Shown here one piece after another: positions 36,328-45,553 of a stretch of 64,000 bases of DNA; the first letter of the stretch is position 1, and each line of letters opens with the position of its first letter. A program made the position numbers and the translations under genes. The DNA comes from Erythrobacter fulvus (GTDB lineage Bacteria > Pseudomonadota > Alphaproteobacteria > Sphingomonadales > Sphingomonadaceae), in contig NZ_JAQQXQ010000003.1 of assembly GCF_028595285.1 (NCBI RefSeq), positions 186,001 to 250,000 on the forward strand, read 5' to 3'. The notes beneath the pieces are model-generated. The model had not been told where the DNA came from and searched no databases. It saw nothing but the letters and a program-made list of their open reading frames with translations.

Positions 36328-37179
36328 ATGAATGTTCCTGAAATGTTTCATGTGAAACATTGGCTTTGCGGGTTTGCCGTCACCGGCGCGCTGGTGCTTG
36401 TCGCCTGTTCATCGCCCGAGGATGTCGCGCGCAAGACGGGGGTGGCGCAGGAAGGTGCCGCTTCCGCCGTCGCTACCGCATCGGCCGGTGCCGCGCAGGC
36501 AGGTGCGGTCGCGTTCGAGGACAATGCCGAAAAGGACGGCGGCAGCCGCGAGTTTGCCTATAAATGGCCCGCCGAAGCCTCGGCCATTCCAGCTCTGACC
36601 GAACGCCTCGCCGCCGAACGCGACAGGCTGCTTGGCGAACAAAAAGCCGACTGGGCCATGGCATTGGCCGAGTTCAAGGGAGAGGACTGCGTCAGCTGCA
36701 AGACGCTGAGCCTGTCCAAGGAATGGAAGGTCGTCGCCGATCTGCCGCGCTTCCTTTCCTTGTCGGCAAGCATCTATTTCTACACCGGCGGCGCGCACGG
36801 CAATTCGGGGTACGCTGCGCTGGTATGGGACCGCGAAACGGGTGAGGGGCTGGAGCCCGAAGCGATGTTCGCTTCCGAGGCGGCGTTGCAGGATGCGCTG
36901 GGCGATCCGTGGTGCAAGGCATTGAAGATAGAGAAAAAAGATCGACTGGGTGCCGATTACAGCGATGACGGGTTCTTCCCTTGCCCGCCGGTTTCCGACC
37001 TTACGTTGCTCCCCGGATCGTCGAACGGCCAGAGCTTCGACCGCATCGGCCTGATCGCGGCGCCATATGTCGCAGGCTCGTATGCCGAAGGGGCCTATGA
37101 AGTGACGCTGCCGGTGACGCAGGCAGTGCTCGCGGCGGTGAAGCCCGGCTACAAATCGGCTTTCGCGCTGCCGAAGTAG
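36328..37179 (+). CDS. Lipoprotein, DUF3298/RsiV-like
   Basis: A 283-aa envelope protein. A short N-terminal stretch (MNVPEMFHVKHW) is followed by a hydrophobic segment ending in a lipobox-like VACSS. An Ala-rich linker precedes a C-terminal region like DUF3298/RsiV: SIYFYTGGAHGNSGYAALVWD, then LEPEAMFASEAALQDAL. Four Cys (DCVSC, WCKA, PCPP) may form disulphides. GGAGGAGAGG precedes the ATG and fixes the start. Codons 6-11 coincide with a parS-like palindrome. Confidence 0.85.
   Translation: MNVPEMFHVKHWLCGFAVTGALVLVACSSPEDVARKTGVAQEGAASAVATASAGAAQAGAVAFEDNAEKDGGSREFAYKWPAEASAIPALTERLAAERDRLLGEQKADWAMALAEFKGEDCVSCKTLSLSKEWKVVADLPRFLSLSASIYFYTGGAHGNSGYAALVWDRETGEGLEPEAMFASEAALQDALGDPWCKALKIEKKDRLGADYSDDGFFPCPPVSDLTLLPGSSNGQSFDRIGLIAAPYVAGSYAEGAYEVTLPVTQAVLAAVKPGYKSAFALPK
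36344..36359. other. parS-like ParB-binding palindrome
   Basis: TGTTTCATGTGAAACA is a perfect 16-bp palindrome apart from its centre and differs from the consensus chromosomal parS TGTTTCACGTGAAACA at a single central base. Flanking A/T extends the symmetry to ATGTTTCA/TGTGAAACAT. It lies within the first codons of the lipoprotein gene (encoding MFHVKH). Confidence 0.6.
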
Positions 37180-37211
37180 CAATTCGTGCAGCGGGTCGCT
37201 ATGTGGCGGGC

Positions 37212-38039
37212 ATGCACGAATACCAACTCGTTGACGGCGATGAGACCGTCTACCGCGACGGCACCATCAAGCTGCACACGCCCGAGGGCTTCGAAGGCAT
37301 GCGCAAGGCCGGAAGGCTGGCGGCCGAAATCCTTGATGCCTGCGCCGATATGGTGAAGCCCGGGGTCACCACGGGCAGCATCGACGATGCGATCCGCGGC
37401 ATGATGCTCGATGCAGGCGCGGTACCCGCAACGCTCGGCTATCGCGGCTATGCGCATTCGTCCTGCATCTCGATCAATCACGTGATCTGCCACGGCATTC
37501 CGGGTGACAAGGTGCTGAAGGATGGCGACATTCTCAACATCGACGTCACCCCGCTGGTCGACGGCTGGCATGGCGATACCAGCCGGATGTTCTACGCTGG
37601 CGAGCCGCCGCTGAAGGCGAGGAAGTTGGTCGAGGTGACCTATGAATGCCTGATGCTCGGCATTCAGGCCGCGCAGCCCGGCGCGCGGCTGGGCGATATC
37701 GGCGCGGCGATCGAAGCCCACGCCAACCAGTTCCGTTACGGTGTGGTGCGCGAGTTCTGCGGCCACGGGTTGGGGCGCCTGTTCCACGATGCGCCCGAAG
37801 TGGTCCACGCCGCCAAGGCCGGGACGGGGCCGGAGCTGAAGCCGGGGATGTTCTTCACCATCGAGCCGATGATCAACCTCGGCAAGCCCTGGGCCAAGGT
37901 ACTCGGCGACGGCTGGACAGCGGTAACCCGCGACAAGAGCCTGTCGGCGCAGTTCGAACACTCGATCGCGATCACCGAGACGGGGAACGAGATTTTCACC
38001 AAGAGCCCGACGGGGCGGGATTGCCCGCCTTACATGTGA
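37212..38039 (+). CDS. map: Type I methionine aminopeptidase
   Basis: Removes N-terminal Met from nascent proteins; a two-metal pita-bread enzyme. It is 275 aa from ATG 37212, with GTG 37203 as an in-frame alternative. Metal and active-site residues are visible: H94 (VICHGIP), D111 (NIDVTPL), D122 (GDTSRMF), then EFCGHGLGRLFH, FTIEPMINLG and QFEHSIAITE with the remaining His and two Glu. The C-terminal tail TKSPTGRDCPPYM is typical of alphaproteobacterial Map. Confidence 0.97.
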   Translation: MHEYQLVDGDETVYRDGTIKLHTPEGFEGMRKAGRLAAEILDACADMVKPGVTTGSIDDAIRGMMLDAGAVPATLGYRGYAHSSCISINHVICHGIPGDKVLKDGDILNIDVTPLVDGWHGDTSRMFYAGEPPLKARKLVEVTYECLMLGIQAAQPGARLGDIGAAIEAHANQFRYGVVREFCGHGLGRLFHDAPEVVHAAKAGTGPELKPGMFFTIEPMINLGKPWAKVLGDGWTAVTRDKSLSAQFEHSIAITETGNEIFTKSPTGRDCPPYM

Positions 38040-38058
38040 TGCTCAGCTGGCCCGATAA

Positions 38059-38721
38059 TCACAAAAACCATACCGCCAGCACCCCAACCATCACCACCAC
38101 CACCGCGACCGAGAAGCCCAGCATCACCAACACCGGCCGGGTCACCCGCCCGTGCAGCACCCAGTCATAGGCGACCGCAATCGCAATCGTGATCGGCGGC
38201 TGCACTCCTATGGCGACCGGATCGGGCAGGCCCAGCACCTGTACGACGCGGGCATAGGCGGGGGTCATCAGCGCCAGCGTCGCGATCAGCATCGCTTGCC
38301 GGTGCGCGGCGATGTCGCGTTGCCGCGCGAAGTGCAGCGCGGCGAGGTAGAGGGGGATGAAGGTGACAAAGGCGGCAAGGTTTACCACCGTCACCTCCGG
38401 TCGCCCCAGTTCCAGCCCGATGCGCCATGAGATCACCGATCCGCTCACCAGCATCGCGCCCACCAGCGCAATCGAGGCGCGGCCTGTGGCGCGGTGCGCG
38501 GCCAGTTTGAAACGCGCGGCAAGGAAGCTCTGGCTTGCCAGCAGCATCAGCCATGCGATCATGCTTCCGGCATGAAACACCACGATCGGGGTGTAGCGCG
38601 CCTGCACCTCGGGATGGAAAATCGCCTTCGCGCCGAACGCCACCAGCGTGAAGCCCAGCAGCCCCAGCGCGATATTGCCCATCAATATGTTGGCTCTGAC
38701 GTGGCTTTTAGGTGCGCGCAC
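38059..38721 (-). CDS. Uncharacterised polytopic membrane protein
   Basis: A 220-aa protein with about six hydrophobic segments: ILMGNIALGLLGFTLVAFG, FHAGSMIAWLMLLASQSFL, ASIALVGAMLVSGSVISW, VVNLAAFVTFIPLYLAALHF, AMLIATLALMTPAYARVV, and a C-terminal PVLVMLGFSVAVVVVMVGVLAVWFL. The GTG start overlaps the ccmB stop by one base (TAGTG), with GGGAG 7 bp before it, so the gene is translated with ccmAB. I do not recognise the family. It occupies the position where ccmC often lies but has no WGxxWxWD tryptophan-rich haem motif. Confidence 0.8.
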   Translation of the reverse strand: MRAPKSHVRANILMGNIALGLLGFTLVAFGAKAIFHPEVQARYTPIVVFHAGSMIAWLMLLASQSFLAARFKLAAHRATGRASIALVGAMLVSGSVISWRIGLELGRPEVTVVNLAAFVTFIPLYLAALHFARQRDIAAHRQAMLIATLALMTPAYARVVQVLGLPDPVAIGVQPPITIAIAVAYDWVLHGRVTRPVLVMLGFSVAVVVVMVGVLAVWFL

Positions 38722-39371
38722 TAGTTCTCCCTTGCCGCCCGGATCGCGGCGCCCGCGGCAAACGGAGCGATCGCCACCAGCGCGAGGCTTATGGCAGCAA
38801 CGAAGCCGAGGCTGATACGATCCATCCGGGCAAGCGCGCCGGCACCGAAAATCAGAATGGGCAGGGCGAGCGGGATCAAGAGGAGGCCCGAAAGCGCCGC
38901 CCCTGCGCGCAAGGAAGCGGTGAGCGCCGCGATCATCAGGCCGATCGCGGCGAGGCCCGGCGTTCCGGCCAGCAGGCCGAGCAGCAGGATCTCCAAAGTC
39001 TCACCCTCGATCTTCAGCAGCGCGGCCGCCGGGAAAGTCGCCAGCAGCAGCGGCGGGCCGAAGCTGAGCCAGTGGGCGATCAGGCGAACCGCCATCATCG
39101 CCTCTTCGGCCAGCCCACGCAGTTTCAGCTGATCGAAGAAGCCGAGTTCGATATCGCGTGCCACCAGCCGTTCCAGCGGCAGGATCGCCGCCAGCAGCGC
39201 CGCGATCCACACCACGCCCCCGCCGGTTTTCAGCATCAGATTGGCATCCGGCCCCACCGCGAAGGGGAACAGCATCGCCACAGCGACGAAGAACACCACG
39301 GGAAGGGCCGCGCCGCTGCCGGTGAAGGGAAAGAACTGCGCCAGATCGCGGCGGAGCAGGGCGGCGATCAT
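38721..39371 (-). CDS. ccmB: Haem exporter permease CcmB
   Basis: Integral membrane subunit of the CcmAB(CDE) cytochrome c maturation transporter, 216 aa with six spans. Family sequence includes [14 protein letters not shown] at the N-terminus, FFDQLKLRGL and LLGLLAGTPGLAAIGLMIAALTASLRAGAALSGLLLIPLALPILIFG. It overlaps ccmA by 4 bp, and its stop overlaps the following membrane protein gene. No ccmC, ccmD or ccmE is seen nearby. Confidence 0.94.
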   Translation of the reverse strand: MIAALLRRDLAQFFPFTGSGAALPVVFFVAVAMLFPFAVGPDANLMLKTGGGVVWIAALLAAILPLERLVARDIELGFFDQLKLRGLAEEAMMAVRLIAHWLSFGPPLLLATFPAAALLKIEGETLEILLLGLLAGTPGLAAIGLMIAALTASLRAGAALSGLLLIPLALPILIFGAGALARMDRISLGFVAAISLALVAIAPFAAGAAIRAAREN

Positions 39372-39982
39372 GCCTCCTCCTCCGCAGGCGCATGGTCCTC
39401 AATCGCGAAGCTCGTCATGGCCGGCAGATCGAGCGGCTGGTGCGAGGCGATCAGCGCGATGCCACCGCCTGCGCAGTGATCTTGCACCAGCGCGCTCACC
39501 AGCCCTTGCGAGGCGGTGTCGAGGCCTGAAAGCGGCTCGTCGAGCAGCCAGACGGGCGCGCGCTGGCTCACCATCCTTGCGAGCGCTGCGCGCTTCTTCT
39601 GGCCGGTGGAAAGGTAACGGACCGGTACCTCGGCAAGATCGGTAAGGCGGAGCGCGGCCATGATCCCGTCAGGCTCCTGCGCGCCGTCCAGCCCGAACCA
39701 GAAGGCCAAGGCCTTGCCAAGCGGCAGATCGGGATCGAGACCGCTGCGCTCTTCCAGCAGCGCCAGCCCGCCTTCGCGCCGCACCTCTCCGGCATAGGGG
39801 GTGGTCAGCCCCGCCAGCGCGCGGATCAGCGTCGTCTTGCCCGCTCCGTTGGCACCCGTCACATGGCACGCCGCGCCCGCTTCCAGCCGGAACGACAGCC
39901 GCTTGAACAGCAGCCGCTCACCGCGGCGGCAGGCGAGGTTGTCGGCGGCGAGGAACGGCGGCGGAGCTTGCATTGGCCTCAT
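39368..39982 (-). CDS. ccmA: Haem exporter ATP-binding protein CcmA
   Basis: ABC ATPase of the cytochrome c maturation system; its hydrolysis releases haem-loaded CcmE. It is 204 aa. Walker A is GANGAGKTT, the signature is [15 protein letters not shown] and Walker B is [12 protein letters not shown] with the switch His in IALIASHQ. Start ATG 39982, or ATG 39973 four codons' worth inside. It is divergent from the pterin dehydratase gene with 53 bp between. Confidence 0.95.
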   Translation of the reverse strand: MRPMQAPPPFLAADNLACRRGERLLFKRLSFRLEAGAACHVTGANGAGKTTLIRALAGLTTPYAGEVRREGGLALLEERSGLDPDLPLGKALAFWFGLDGAQEPDGIMAALRLTDLAEVPVRYLSTGQKKRAALARMVSQRAPVWLLDEPLSGLDTASQGLVSALVQDHCAGGGIALIASHQPLDLPAMTSFAIEDHAPAEEEA

Positions 39983-40035
39983 GCGTTAGGGAAAAGAGCC
40001 CGAGCAAACAAGCGACCCCGATTGAAGGAGCCCCC

Positions 40036-40335
40036 ATGTCCGTCCCCGAACTCGACGCCAAGGAAACCGAAAAGCTGATGGCCGATCATCCCGAATGGGA
40101 ACTGGCGCGTGAGGGCAAGGCGATCACGCGCACCTTCCAGTTCAAGGATTTCTCCGAGGCATGGGGTTTCATGTCCCGCGTCGCGCTGCTGGCCGAGACG
40201 CAGGACCACCACCCCGAATGGTTCAACGTCTACGCCAGGGTCGAGGTGACGCTGACCACCCATGACGCGGGGGAAAGCGGCGGGCTTTCGCAGCGCGATG
40301 TGACGCTGGCCCGGGCGATCGACGCGATTCTTTGA
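40036..40335 (+). CDS. phhB: Pterin-4a-carbinolamine dehydratase
   Basis: Dehydrates 4a-hydroxytetrahydropterin, normally recycling the cofactor of aromatic amino acid hydroxylases; in bacteria it may also have other roles. The 99-aa length is typical. The active-site pattern is present as [33 protein letters not shown] sequence, with the two adjacent His and the Trp. AAGGAG lies 7-9 bp before the ATG. No phenylalanine hydroxylase gene is in this window. Confidence 0.93.
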   Translation: MSVPELDAKETEKLMADHPEWELAREGKAITRTFQFKDFSEAWGFMSRVALLAETQDHHPEWFNVYARVEVTLTTHDAGESGGLSQRDVTLARAIDAIL

Positions 40336-40477
40336 TTTCGCACGCCCTCCGGCGCGCGATTTCCTCGCTCACGCGGCCTGAAGGCCGCATCGCTGCGGGC
40401 GCGCGGTCGCGCTTGCGGTCGTTGGCGGTCGCTGGCGCGACTGTTCCGGCCGTGAAGGCTTCCCGTCGGTGCTTACC

Positions 40478-41287
40478 TTATTTTCCCAGAATGCCCCGCC
40501 CGGCCGCGCGCTGCTGCTTCCTGACTTTGCCCGGCATCCAGCGCTTGGCGAAGGCGAGCTGGCGCGCGGTCTTGCCGACCAGGTAGTGCAGATCATCGCC
40601 GTGCACCGCGTTCCAGATAGTGCGGGCGACTTCCTCCACCGGCGTGATCTCAAGCCCGGCGGCCGTCACGCGGGTGCGGATATTCTCGTTCGAATTGCGG
40701 TTGCCGGTGCCGTCGAGCAGCGGGGTTTCGATGAAGCTCGGGCAGATCGAGGACACCTTGATCCCGTCCGCCGCCCATTCGGCATCGAGGCTTTCGGCAA
40801 TCCCGCGCACTGCGAACTTGGTGGCGGAATAGACGCTCATCCCGTTGCCGCCGGTGATCCCCGCGGCGCTGGCGATATTGACCAGTGCTGAGCCCGGCGC
40901 GCTCGCCTTGAGGTAGGGATAGGCCGCCTGCGCGCCGTAGAGCACGCCGCGCAAGTTGATGTCGAGGCAGCGGTCGATCTCTTCCTTGTCGAGCTCGGCC
41001 AGCGGGCCGCCGGTGCCGATCCCGGCATTGTTCACCACCACATCGACCCGCGATCCGGCGGCGGTGTTGAACGCGGCCAGAGCTTCGTCCCACGCATCAC
41101 GATCGCGCACGTCGAGGCGGTGCATATATTTGAACCCGCCCTCGATCAGGCCGAGCGTGTCCTCCATGCCTTCGACATTGACGTCGGCAATTCCGACGAA
41201 CCAGCCGCGCTCGGCAAAATACCGCGCGGTGGCGCGTCCGATGCCGGATGCGCCGCCGGTGATGAAAATGCTGCGCCGCTCGCTCAT
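40478..41287 (-). CDS. Short-chain dehydrogenase/reductase
   Basis: Classical SDR of 269 aa using NAD(P). The cofactor motif is ITGGASGIGRATARYF, NNAG is in VVNNAGIGTGG, the catalytic Ser lies in NIASAAGI and the YxxxK motif is YSATK. An Asp after the second beta strand (ADVNVEGM) suggests NAD preference. The C-terminal tail is basic (FAKRWMPGKVRKQQRAAGRGILGK). The substrate cannot be assigned. It shares strand with the downstream-lying peptidase gene. Confidence 0.9.
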   Translation of the reverse strand: MSERRSIFITGGASGIGRATARYFAERGWFVGIADVNVEGMEDTLGLIEGGFKYMHRLDVRDRDAWDEALAAFNTAAGSRVDVVVNNAGIGTGGPLAELDKEEIDRCLDINLRGVLYGAQAAYPYLKASAPGSALVNIASAAGITGGNGMSVYSATKFAVRGIAESLDAEWAADGIKVSSICPSFIETPLLDGTGNRNSNENIRTRVTAAGLEITPVEEVARTIWNAVHGDDLHYLVGKTARQLAFAKRWMPGKVRKQQRAAGRGILGK

Positions 41288-41356
41288 TGAAATCCCCTCT
41301 CGATTGCGATTTGCAACCTGCCTAGAGCGGTCTGCGCCGCTTGTCAGCAGGCCAAA

Positions 41357-43438
41357 TCAACTAGCCAGCGCCGCGTCCAGCCCCTTCACATGGCTCGCCC
41401 CCTCGACGATCTCGGCGCTCGAAGGCTTCAGTGCATCGCCCAGCGGCTCGGCCCGTCCGCCGATGCATTCGGCGAGGAAATTCTCGGCTATGGCGAAGAA
41501 GGCGATGTTGTTTTCGGGCCGGGCAAAGCCGTGGCCTTCGTCGGGATAAAGCACGTAGGTGACGGGGATGCCCGCCGATTTCATCGCCCCTACGATCTGG
41601 TCGCTTTCGGCCTGCTTCACGCGCGGATCGTTTGCCCCTTGCGCGATCAGCAGCGGCTTTTCGATCCGGTCTGCCTTGTAAAGCGGGCTGGCGGCGCGCA
41701 GCGTGGCGAGGCCTTCTGCGGTACCGGGATCGCCCATGCGTTCGTGGAAGATCTTCACCATCGGCGCCCAGTAGGGCGGGATGGTCGATAGCAGGGTTTC
41801 GAGGTTCGAAGGCCCGACGATGTCCACGCCGCAGGCAAAGGTTTCGGGCGTGAAAGTAAGCCCCGCGAGCGTCGCATAGCCGCCGTAGGAGCCGCCCATG
41901 ATCGCGACCTTGTCGGCCGCGGCAATGCCCTGATCCACCGCCCAGTTCACGGCGTCGATCAGGTCGTCGTGCATCTTCAGGCCCCACTGCTTGTTGCCCG
42001 CATTGATGAAGTCCTTGCCGAAGCCCGTCGAGCCGCGGAAATTGACGCTGAGCACCCCGTAGCCGCGGTTGGCGAGCATTTGGTGGATCGAATTGAAGCC
42101 GTATCCGTCGCGCGCCCACGGCCCGCCATGCACCAGCAGCACCATCGGCACCGGCGCATTGGGCACCCCGTCACCATCGGCATCGCTGCCCGGCGGCAGG
42201 GTTAGGTAGGAGGGCAGGGTCAGGCCATCGCGGCTGGCGATCTCGCGCGGGTGCATGGGTTGCAGCGGCATCCCTTCGAGCTCGGGCCGCGAGACATAGA
42301 AGGGGGTCAATGTGCCCGCCTTGCGATCATAGATATATGTCGCCACCGGCTTCACCAGCGGATCGTTCCACACGATCCACACGGTATCGTCGTCGGTCCG
42401 GCTGTTGACGCCGAAATCGCCTTCCAGCCGCTCGCCCAGCCATTCCAGCGAGGCGGCGATATCGGGATCGATCGCGTGCCATTCGGTGGTGAGGTAATCG
42501 ACCGCGTAGGCTTCCACCTCGCCGGTCAGGGGATCGCGCATCGTGCTGCCGATATCGGCCTTGTCGTCCTCGGCGATCAGGCGCTTGTCGCCGGTGGCGG
42601 TGTCCTGCGCGAACAGCGCGGCGGTGTTCCGCCCGCGGCTGTCGATCCAGTAGAGCGTCTTGCCGTCGGTGGTGTAGCCAGCGGGCGCAGTGGTGAGCGA
42701 ATCCTCCATCGCGGTGGTCTCGAAGGGTTCGGCTTCGACCGTGTCGTTCTCGACCCGGAAATAGTCTGTGCCGCCCGCCTCGTTCTGGCTCATCGCCATG
42801 CGCACGGTCAGATTGTCGTCGGCCAAGAACCCGGCATAGGCATTGTTTTCCAGCACCAGCGTCAGATCGCCGGTGGCAAGATCCAGCAGGTAGACATCGT
42901 GCCACTGCGGATCGCGATTGTTGATGCCCAGCAGCAGCTTGTCCCTGATGGTGCGTGACGCGCCAACCAGTTCCACGCGGGTATTCTCGAACGGGGTGAC
43001 GGTGGTCTCCTCGCCGCTTGCCAGATCGACGCGGTAGAGCAGGTAATTCTCGTCCCCGCCTTTGTCCTGAATATACATCACCGCACGCGCATCGGGCGAC
43101 CAGAAATACTGGCGGATGGGCCGGTCGGTGGCAGCGGTCATGGCGCGCGCGTCATCGGGATTATCCGCCGGTGCGATCCAGATGTTTAGGACGCCGTCCC
43201 TGGGCGCGAGCCAGCTCAGCCACTTGCCGTCGGGGCTGATCTGTCCCGCTGCGCGGGTCGGGTTCCCGAACAGGGCGCTGCGCGGGATCAGGGGGGCGGT
43301 TTGGGCTTTGGTGGTCATTGCGGCTCCGGTGATGGCGGATGAAACGGGCGGATGGGTTTCTGCGCCGGCAAGGCCGGGCAGCGTGAAGGCGACAGCGGCA
43401 ACGCTGCTCACCAGAAAGCGGGCTATGGCGGTCTGCAT
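41357..43438 (-). CDS. Exported S9 family prolyl oligopeptidase-type peptidase
   Basis: Serine peptidase of clan SC, about 693 aa. A Sec signal (MQTAIARFLVSSVAAVAFTLPGLAGA) precedes a beta-propeller region with repeats such as QISPDGKWLSWLA and FWSPDARAVMYIQD. The C-terminal alpha/beta-hydrolase domain has S517 in MGGSYGGYA, Asp in QGANDPRVKQ and His in PDEGHGFARPEN. The ATG at 43438 follows GGGAGAG; the frame runs to 43462. It resembles dipeptidyl- or acylaminoacyl-peptidases of Sphingomonadales. Confidence 0.93.
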   Translation of the reverse strand: MQTAIARFLVSSVAAVAFTLPGLAGAETHPPVSSAITGAAMTTKAQTAPLIPRSALFGNPTRAAGQISPDGKWLSWLAPRDGVLNIWIAPADNPDDARAMTAATDRPIRQYFWSPDARAVMYIQDKGGDENYLLYRVDLASGEETTVTPFENTRVELVGASRTIRDKLLLGINNRDPQWHDVYLLDLATGDLTLVLENNAYAGFLADDNLTVRMAMSQNEAGGTDYFRVENDTVEAEPFETTAMEDSLTTAPAGYTTDGKTLYWIDSRGRNTAALFAQDTATGDKRLIAEDDKADIGSTMRDPLTGEVEAYAVDYLTTEWHAIDPDIAASLEWLGERLEGDFGVNSRTDDDTVWIVWNDPLVKPVATYIYDRKAGTLTPFYVSRPELEGMPLQPMHPREIASRDGLTLPSYLTLPPGSDADGDGVPNAPVPMVLLVHGGPWARDGYGFNSIHQMLANRGYGVLSVNFRGSTGFGKDFINAGNKQWGLKMHDDLIDAVNWAVDQGIAAADKVAIMGGSYGGYATLAGLTFTPETFACGVDIVGPSNLETLLSTIPPYWAPMVKIFHERMGDPGTAEGLATLRAASPLYKADRIEKPLLIAQGANDPRVKQAESDQIVGAMKSAGIPVTYVLYPDEGHGFARPENNIAFFAIAENFLAECIGGRAEPLGDALKPSSAEIVEGASHVKGLDAALAS

Positions 43439-43623
43439 GGAGTCTCTCCCTCTCCGGTGCATCTCTGTGTTGTGCAGTTAAGACACCTGCGCCCGGGCTT
43501 CAAGTCGCCATGCTGGGATAAGGCAACCGCGTCGGACGCCGCCTGCCGGAGCCCGGAATTTGTTTGCAGATGCAATCAATGGTAAGGCCCGCTTCGGGGA
43601 CGCTATTTGATTGTGGGGGAATT

Positions 43624-44433
43624 ATGAAAAAATTTGTGACTGCATTGTGCGCTGCGTCGCTTGCGCTGGGTATTGCCGCGTGCAGCGGCGAAACGGCCAA
43701 TGGCCCGGCTGACGCGACGGCCGCAGCCTCGCTGGCCGGCACCTGGAAAGCCAATCTCGATTCCGCAGAGTTCGAAAACGACACCAGCAGTTTTCTGATC
43801 GCTGACGGGAAATATACCTGCAACAGCTGCATTCCGCCCTTTTCGGTGGCTGCCAGCGGCGATTGGGAAAAGATCGATCGGCCCGGTGTTGACGCGCTCA
43901 AATACACGATCGTCGACGACAAGACGATCACCACGGCTTCGCGGCTGGGCGACAAGGAACTGGGCAATTCGACCTGGACCGTCAGCGATGACGGGCAAAG
44001 CCTGATCATGAACTGGACCAATCTCGACGGCGATGAAGTGGTCAAGGGTTCGACGACCTATGCGCGCGTCGCACCGGCTCCCGATGGCGCGCATGCCGCA
44101 TCGGGCGATTGGAATGTCGCGAGCCTTGGCGATATGAGCGATGCCGGCCTCGTGTTCAGCTACGCGATCGACGGGGATACGATTATCTCGTCCGGTAACG
44201 GCGGCGGCTACACGGCGACGCTGGGCGGCGAGCCGGTGACGCCAGAAGGCGACAATAGCGGCGGCGTGGTCGCAGTCGAGAAGGTGTCCGACAACGTCTA
44301 TCGCGAAACCTATTCGCGCAACGGAGGGGTGATCAACGTGCTCGAACTCACCGTGGAAGGTGACACGCTGCGCGGCGTCAGCACCGATCCGCGCGACAAC
44401 AGCACCGTGCGCTGGACGGCGACGCGCCAGTAA
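43624..44433 (+). CDS. Uncharacterised lipoprotein
   Basis: A 269-aa protein with a clear lipoprotein signal (MKKFVTALCAASLALGIAAC, lipobox IAAC). The mature part looks like two related beta-rich domains of about 110 aa. The first has GTWKANLDSAEF and YTCNSC; the second has GDWNVASLG and ends TVRWTATRQ. Both contain patterns of an exported binding or scaffold protein rather than an enzyme. I do not recognise a named family. It is monocistronic, ending in a strong terminator. Confidence 0.82.
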   Translation: MKKFVTALCAASLALGIAACSGETANGPADATAAASLAGTWKANLDSAEFENDTSSFLIADGKYTCNSCIPPFSVAASGDWEKIDRPGVDALKYTIVDDKTITTASRLGDKELGNSTWTVSDDGQSLIMNWTNLDGDEVVKGSTTYARVAPAPDGAHAASGDWNVASLGDMSDAGLVFSYAIDGDTIISSGNGGGYTATLGGEPVTPEGDNSGGVVAVEKVSDNVYRETYSRNGGVINVLELTVEGDTLRGVSTDPRDNSTVRWTATRQ

Positions 44434-44452
44434 TTCCGGCGACTGCAAATGC

Positions 44453-44491
44453 GCCCCCGGTCGCTTCAGTGCGGCCGGGGGCCTTTTCTTT
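44453..44491 (+). terminator. Rho-independent terminator after lipoprotein gene
   Basis: A 12-bp stem GCCCCCGGTCGC/GCGGCCGGGGGC (one G-T pair) with a TTCAGT loop is followed by CTTTTCTTT. It begins 20 bp after the stop codon. The convergent glycosylase gene ends just beyond. Confidence 0.88.
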
Positions 44492-44502
44492 CCGGGCGGC
44501 GT

Positions 44503-45126
44503 CTAAAGCGCCGGGTTGGCGTAGAAATGCCAGGTGAAGATCGCCATGCTGCCCCGCTGCGGTGCCCATTCCTCGGCCAGCTGGCGGGTGGCTTTTTCCG
44601 CCGGGCGTTCGGGCAGATCGAGCAGACGCTTCACCCCTTCCTGCACGGCAAGATCGCCCGCGGGCCAGATGTCCGGGCGACCCTCTGCAAACAGCAGGTA
44701 GATTTCCGCCGACCAGCGCCCGATGCCCTTGATCCGGGTGAGGAGTTCGATCGCCGCCTCGTCGTCCTCGGGCAGGGCGTGAAAGTCCAGCTCCCCCGCC
44801 TCGACCAACTCGCATAATGACCGGGCATAGCCCTGTTTCTGGCGTGACAGCCCGCAGGCGCGCAGAGTGTCGAAATCGCGCTTGAGCAGGCAGGCAGGGG
44901 TGAAATCCTCGCCCAGTTCCGCCTCCAGCTTGCCCCACATCGATGCGGCCGCCGCAACCGAGACCTGCTGGCCGACGATGGTGCGCAGCAGCGTCTTGTA
45001 GCCGCGCGGGCGGATGCGCGCTTCGGGATAGCCAATGCGGGCCAGCTGTGCCGCCAGTCGTGGTTCGCGCTGGCTGAGCGCATCGAGATCGCTGCGCAAT
45101 TTTTCCGCTGTAAGGCCCACTCGCAC
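44503..45126 (-). CDS. DNA-3-methyladenine glycosylase (AlkA/HhH-GPD family)
   Basis: Base-excision repair glycosylase for alkylated purines, 207 aa. The HhH motif is LLTRIKGIGRWSAEIYLLF and the catalytic Asp is D158 in WPAGDLAVQEG. An upstream helix TIVGQQVSVAAAASMWGKL is typical. There is no Ada or N-terminal AlkA domain, so it is the short form. GTG starts at 45126 and 45120 are both possible. It is divergent from the ferredoxin gene. Confidence 0.92.
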   Translation of the reverse strand: MRVGLTAEKLRSDLDALSQREPRLAAQLARIGYPEARIRPRGYKTLLRTIVGQQVSVAAAASMWGKLEAELGEDFTPACLLKRDFDTLRACGLSRQKQGYARSLCELVEAGELDFHALPEDDEAAIELLTRIKGIGRWSAEIYLLFAEGRPDIWPAGDLAVQEGVKRLLDLPERPAEKATRQLAEEWAPQRGSMAIFTWHFYANPAL

Positions 45127-45225
45127 TTTCCTTAACTTGCCTTGCGTCCAAGTCTGCCTTAGCAGCCCTTTGCACTCTCACAGCGCAGGTTCTTGCGCGC
45201 AATAGCCGAAAAGGAAGCCGAGCCC

Positions 45226-45543
45226 ATGCCCAGACTGGTCGTCACCAATCGTGAAGGCGAAACCAGCGAGATTGCCGTCGACGACGGCCTGACCGTGATG
45301 GAAGCGATCCGCGACAATGGCTTCGACGAACTGCTGGCGCTGTGCGGCGGCTGCTGTTCCTGCGCGACCTGCCACGTGCATGTCGATCCGGCCTTCGCCG
45401 ACAAGCTGCCGAAGATGAGCGAGGACGAGGACGACCTGCTCGAATCCTCCGATCACCGTGCCCCCACCAGCCGGCTTTCGTGCCAGATTCCCTTCACTGC
45501 CGAACTCGACGGTCTGCACGTCACCATCGCGCCCGAAGATTGA
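45226..45543 (+). CDS. [2Fe-2S] ferredoxin, adrenodoxin-type
   Basis: Small electron carrier of 105 aa. Cluster ligands are C40, C46, C49 (CX5CX2C in [13 protein letters not shown]) and C86 (RLSCQIPF), matching the vertebrate/bacterial-type ferredoxins that serve cytochrome P450s or Fe-S assembly. Acidic patch: [21 protein letters not shown] precedes the ATG at 45226. An extra Cys (C43, C44) is present between ligands. A partner reductase is not in the window. Confidence 0.94.
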   Translation: MPRLVVTNREGETSEIAVDDGLTVMEAIRDNGFDELLALCGGCCSCATCHVHVDPAFADKLPKMSEDEDDLLESSDHRAPTSRLSCQIPFTAELDGLHVTIAPED

Positions 45544-45553
45544 TGGAATCGCG

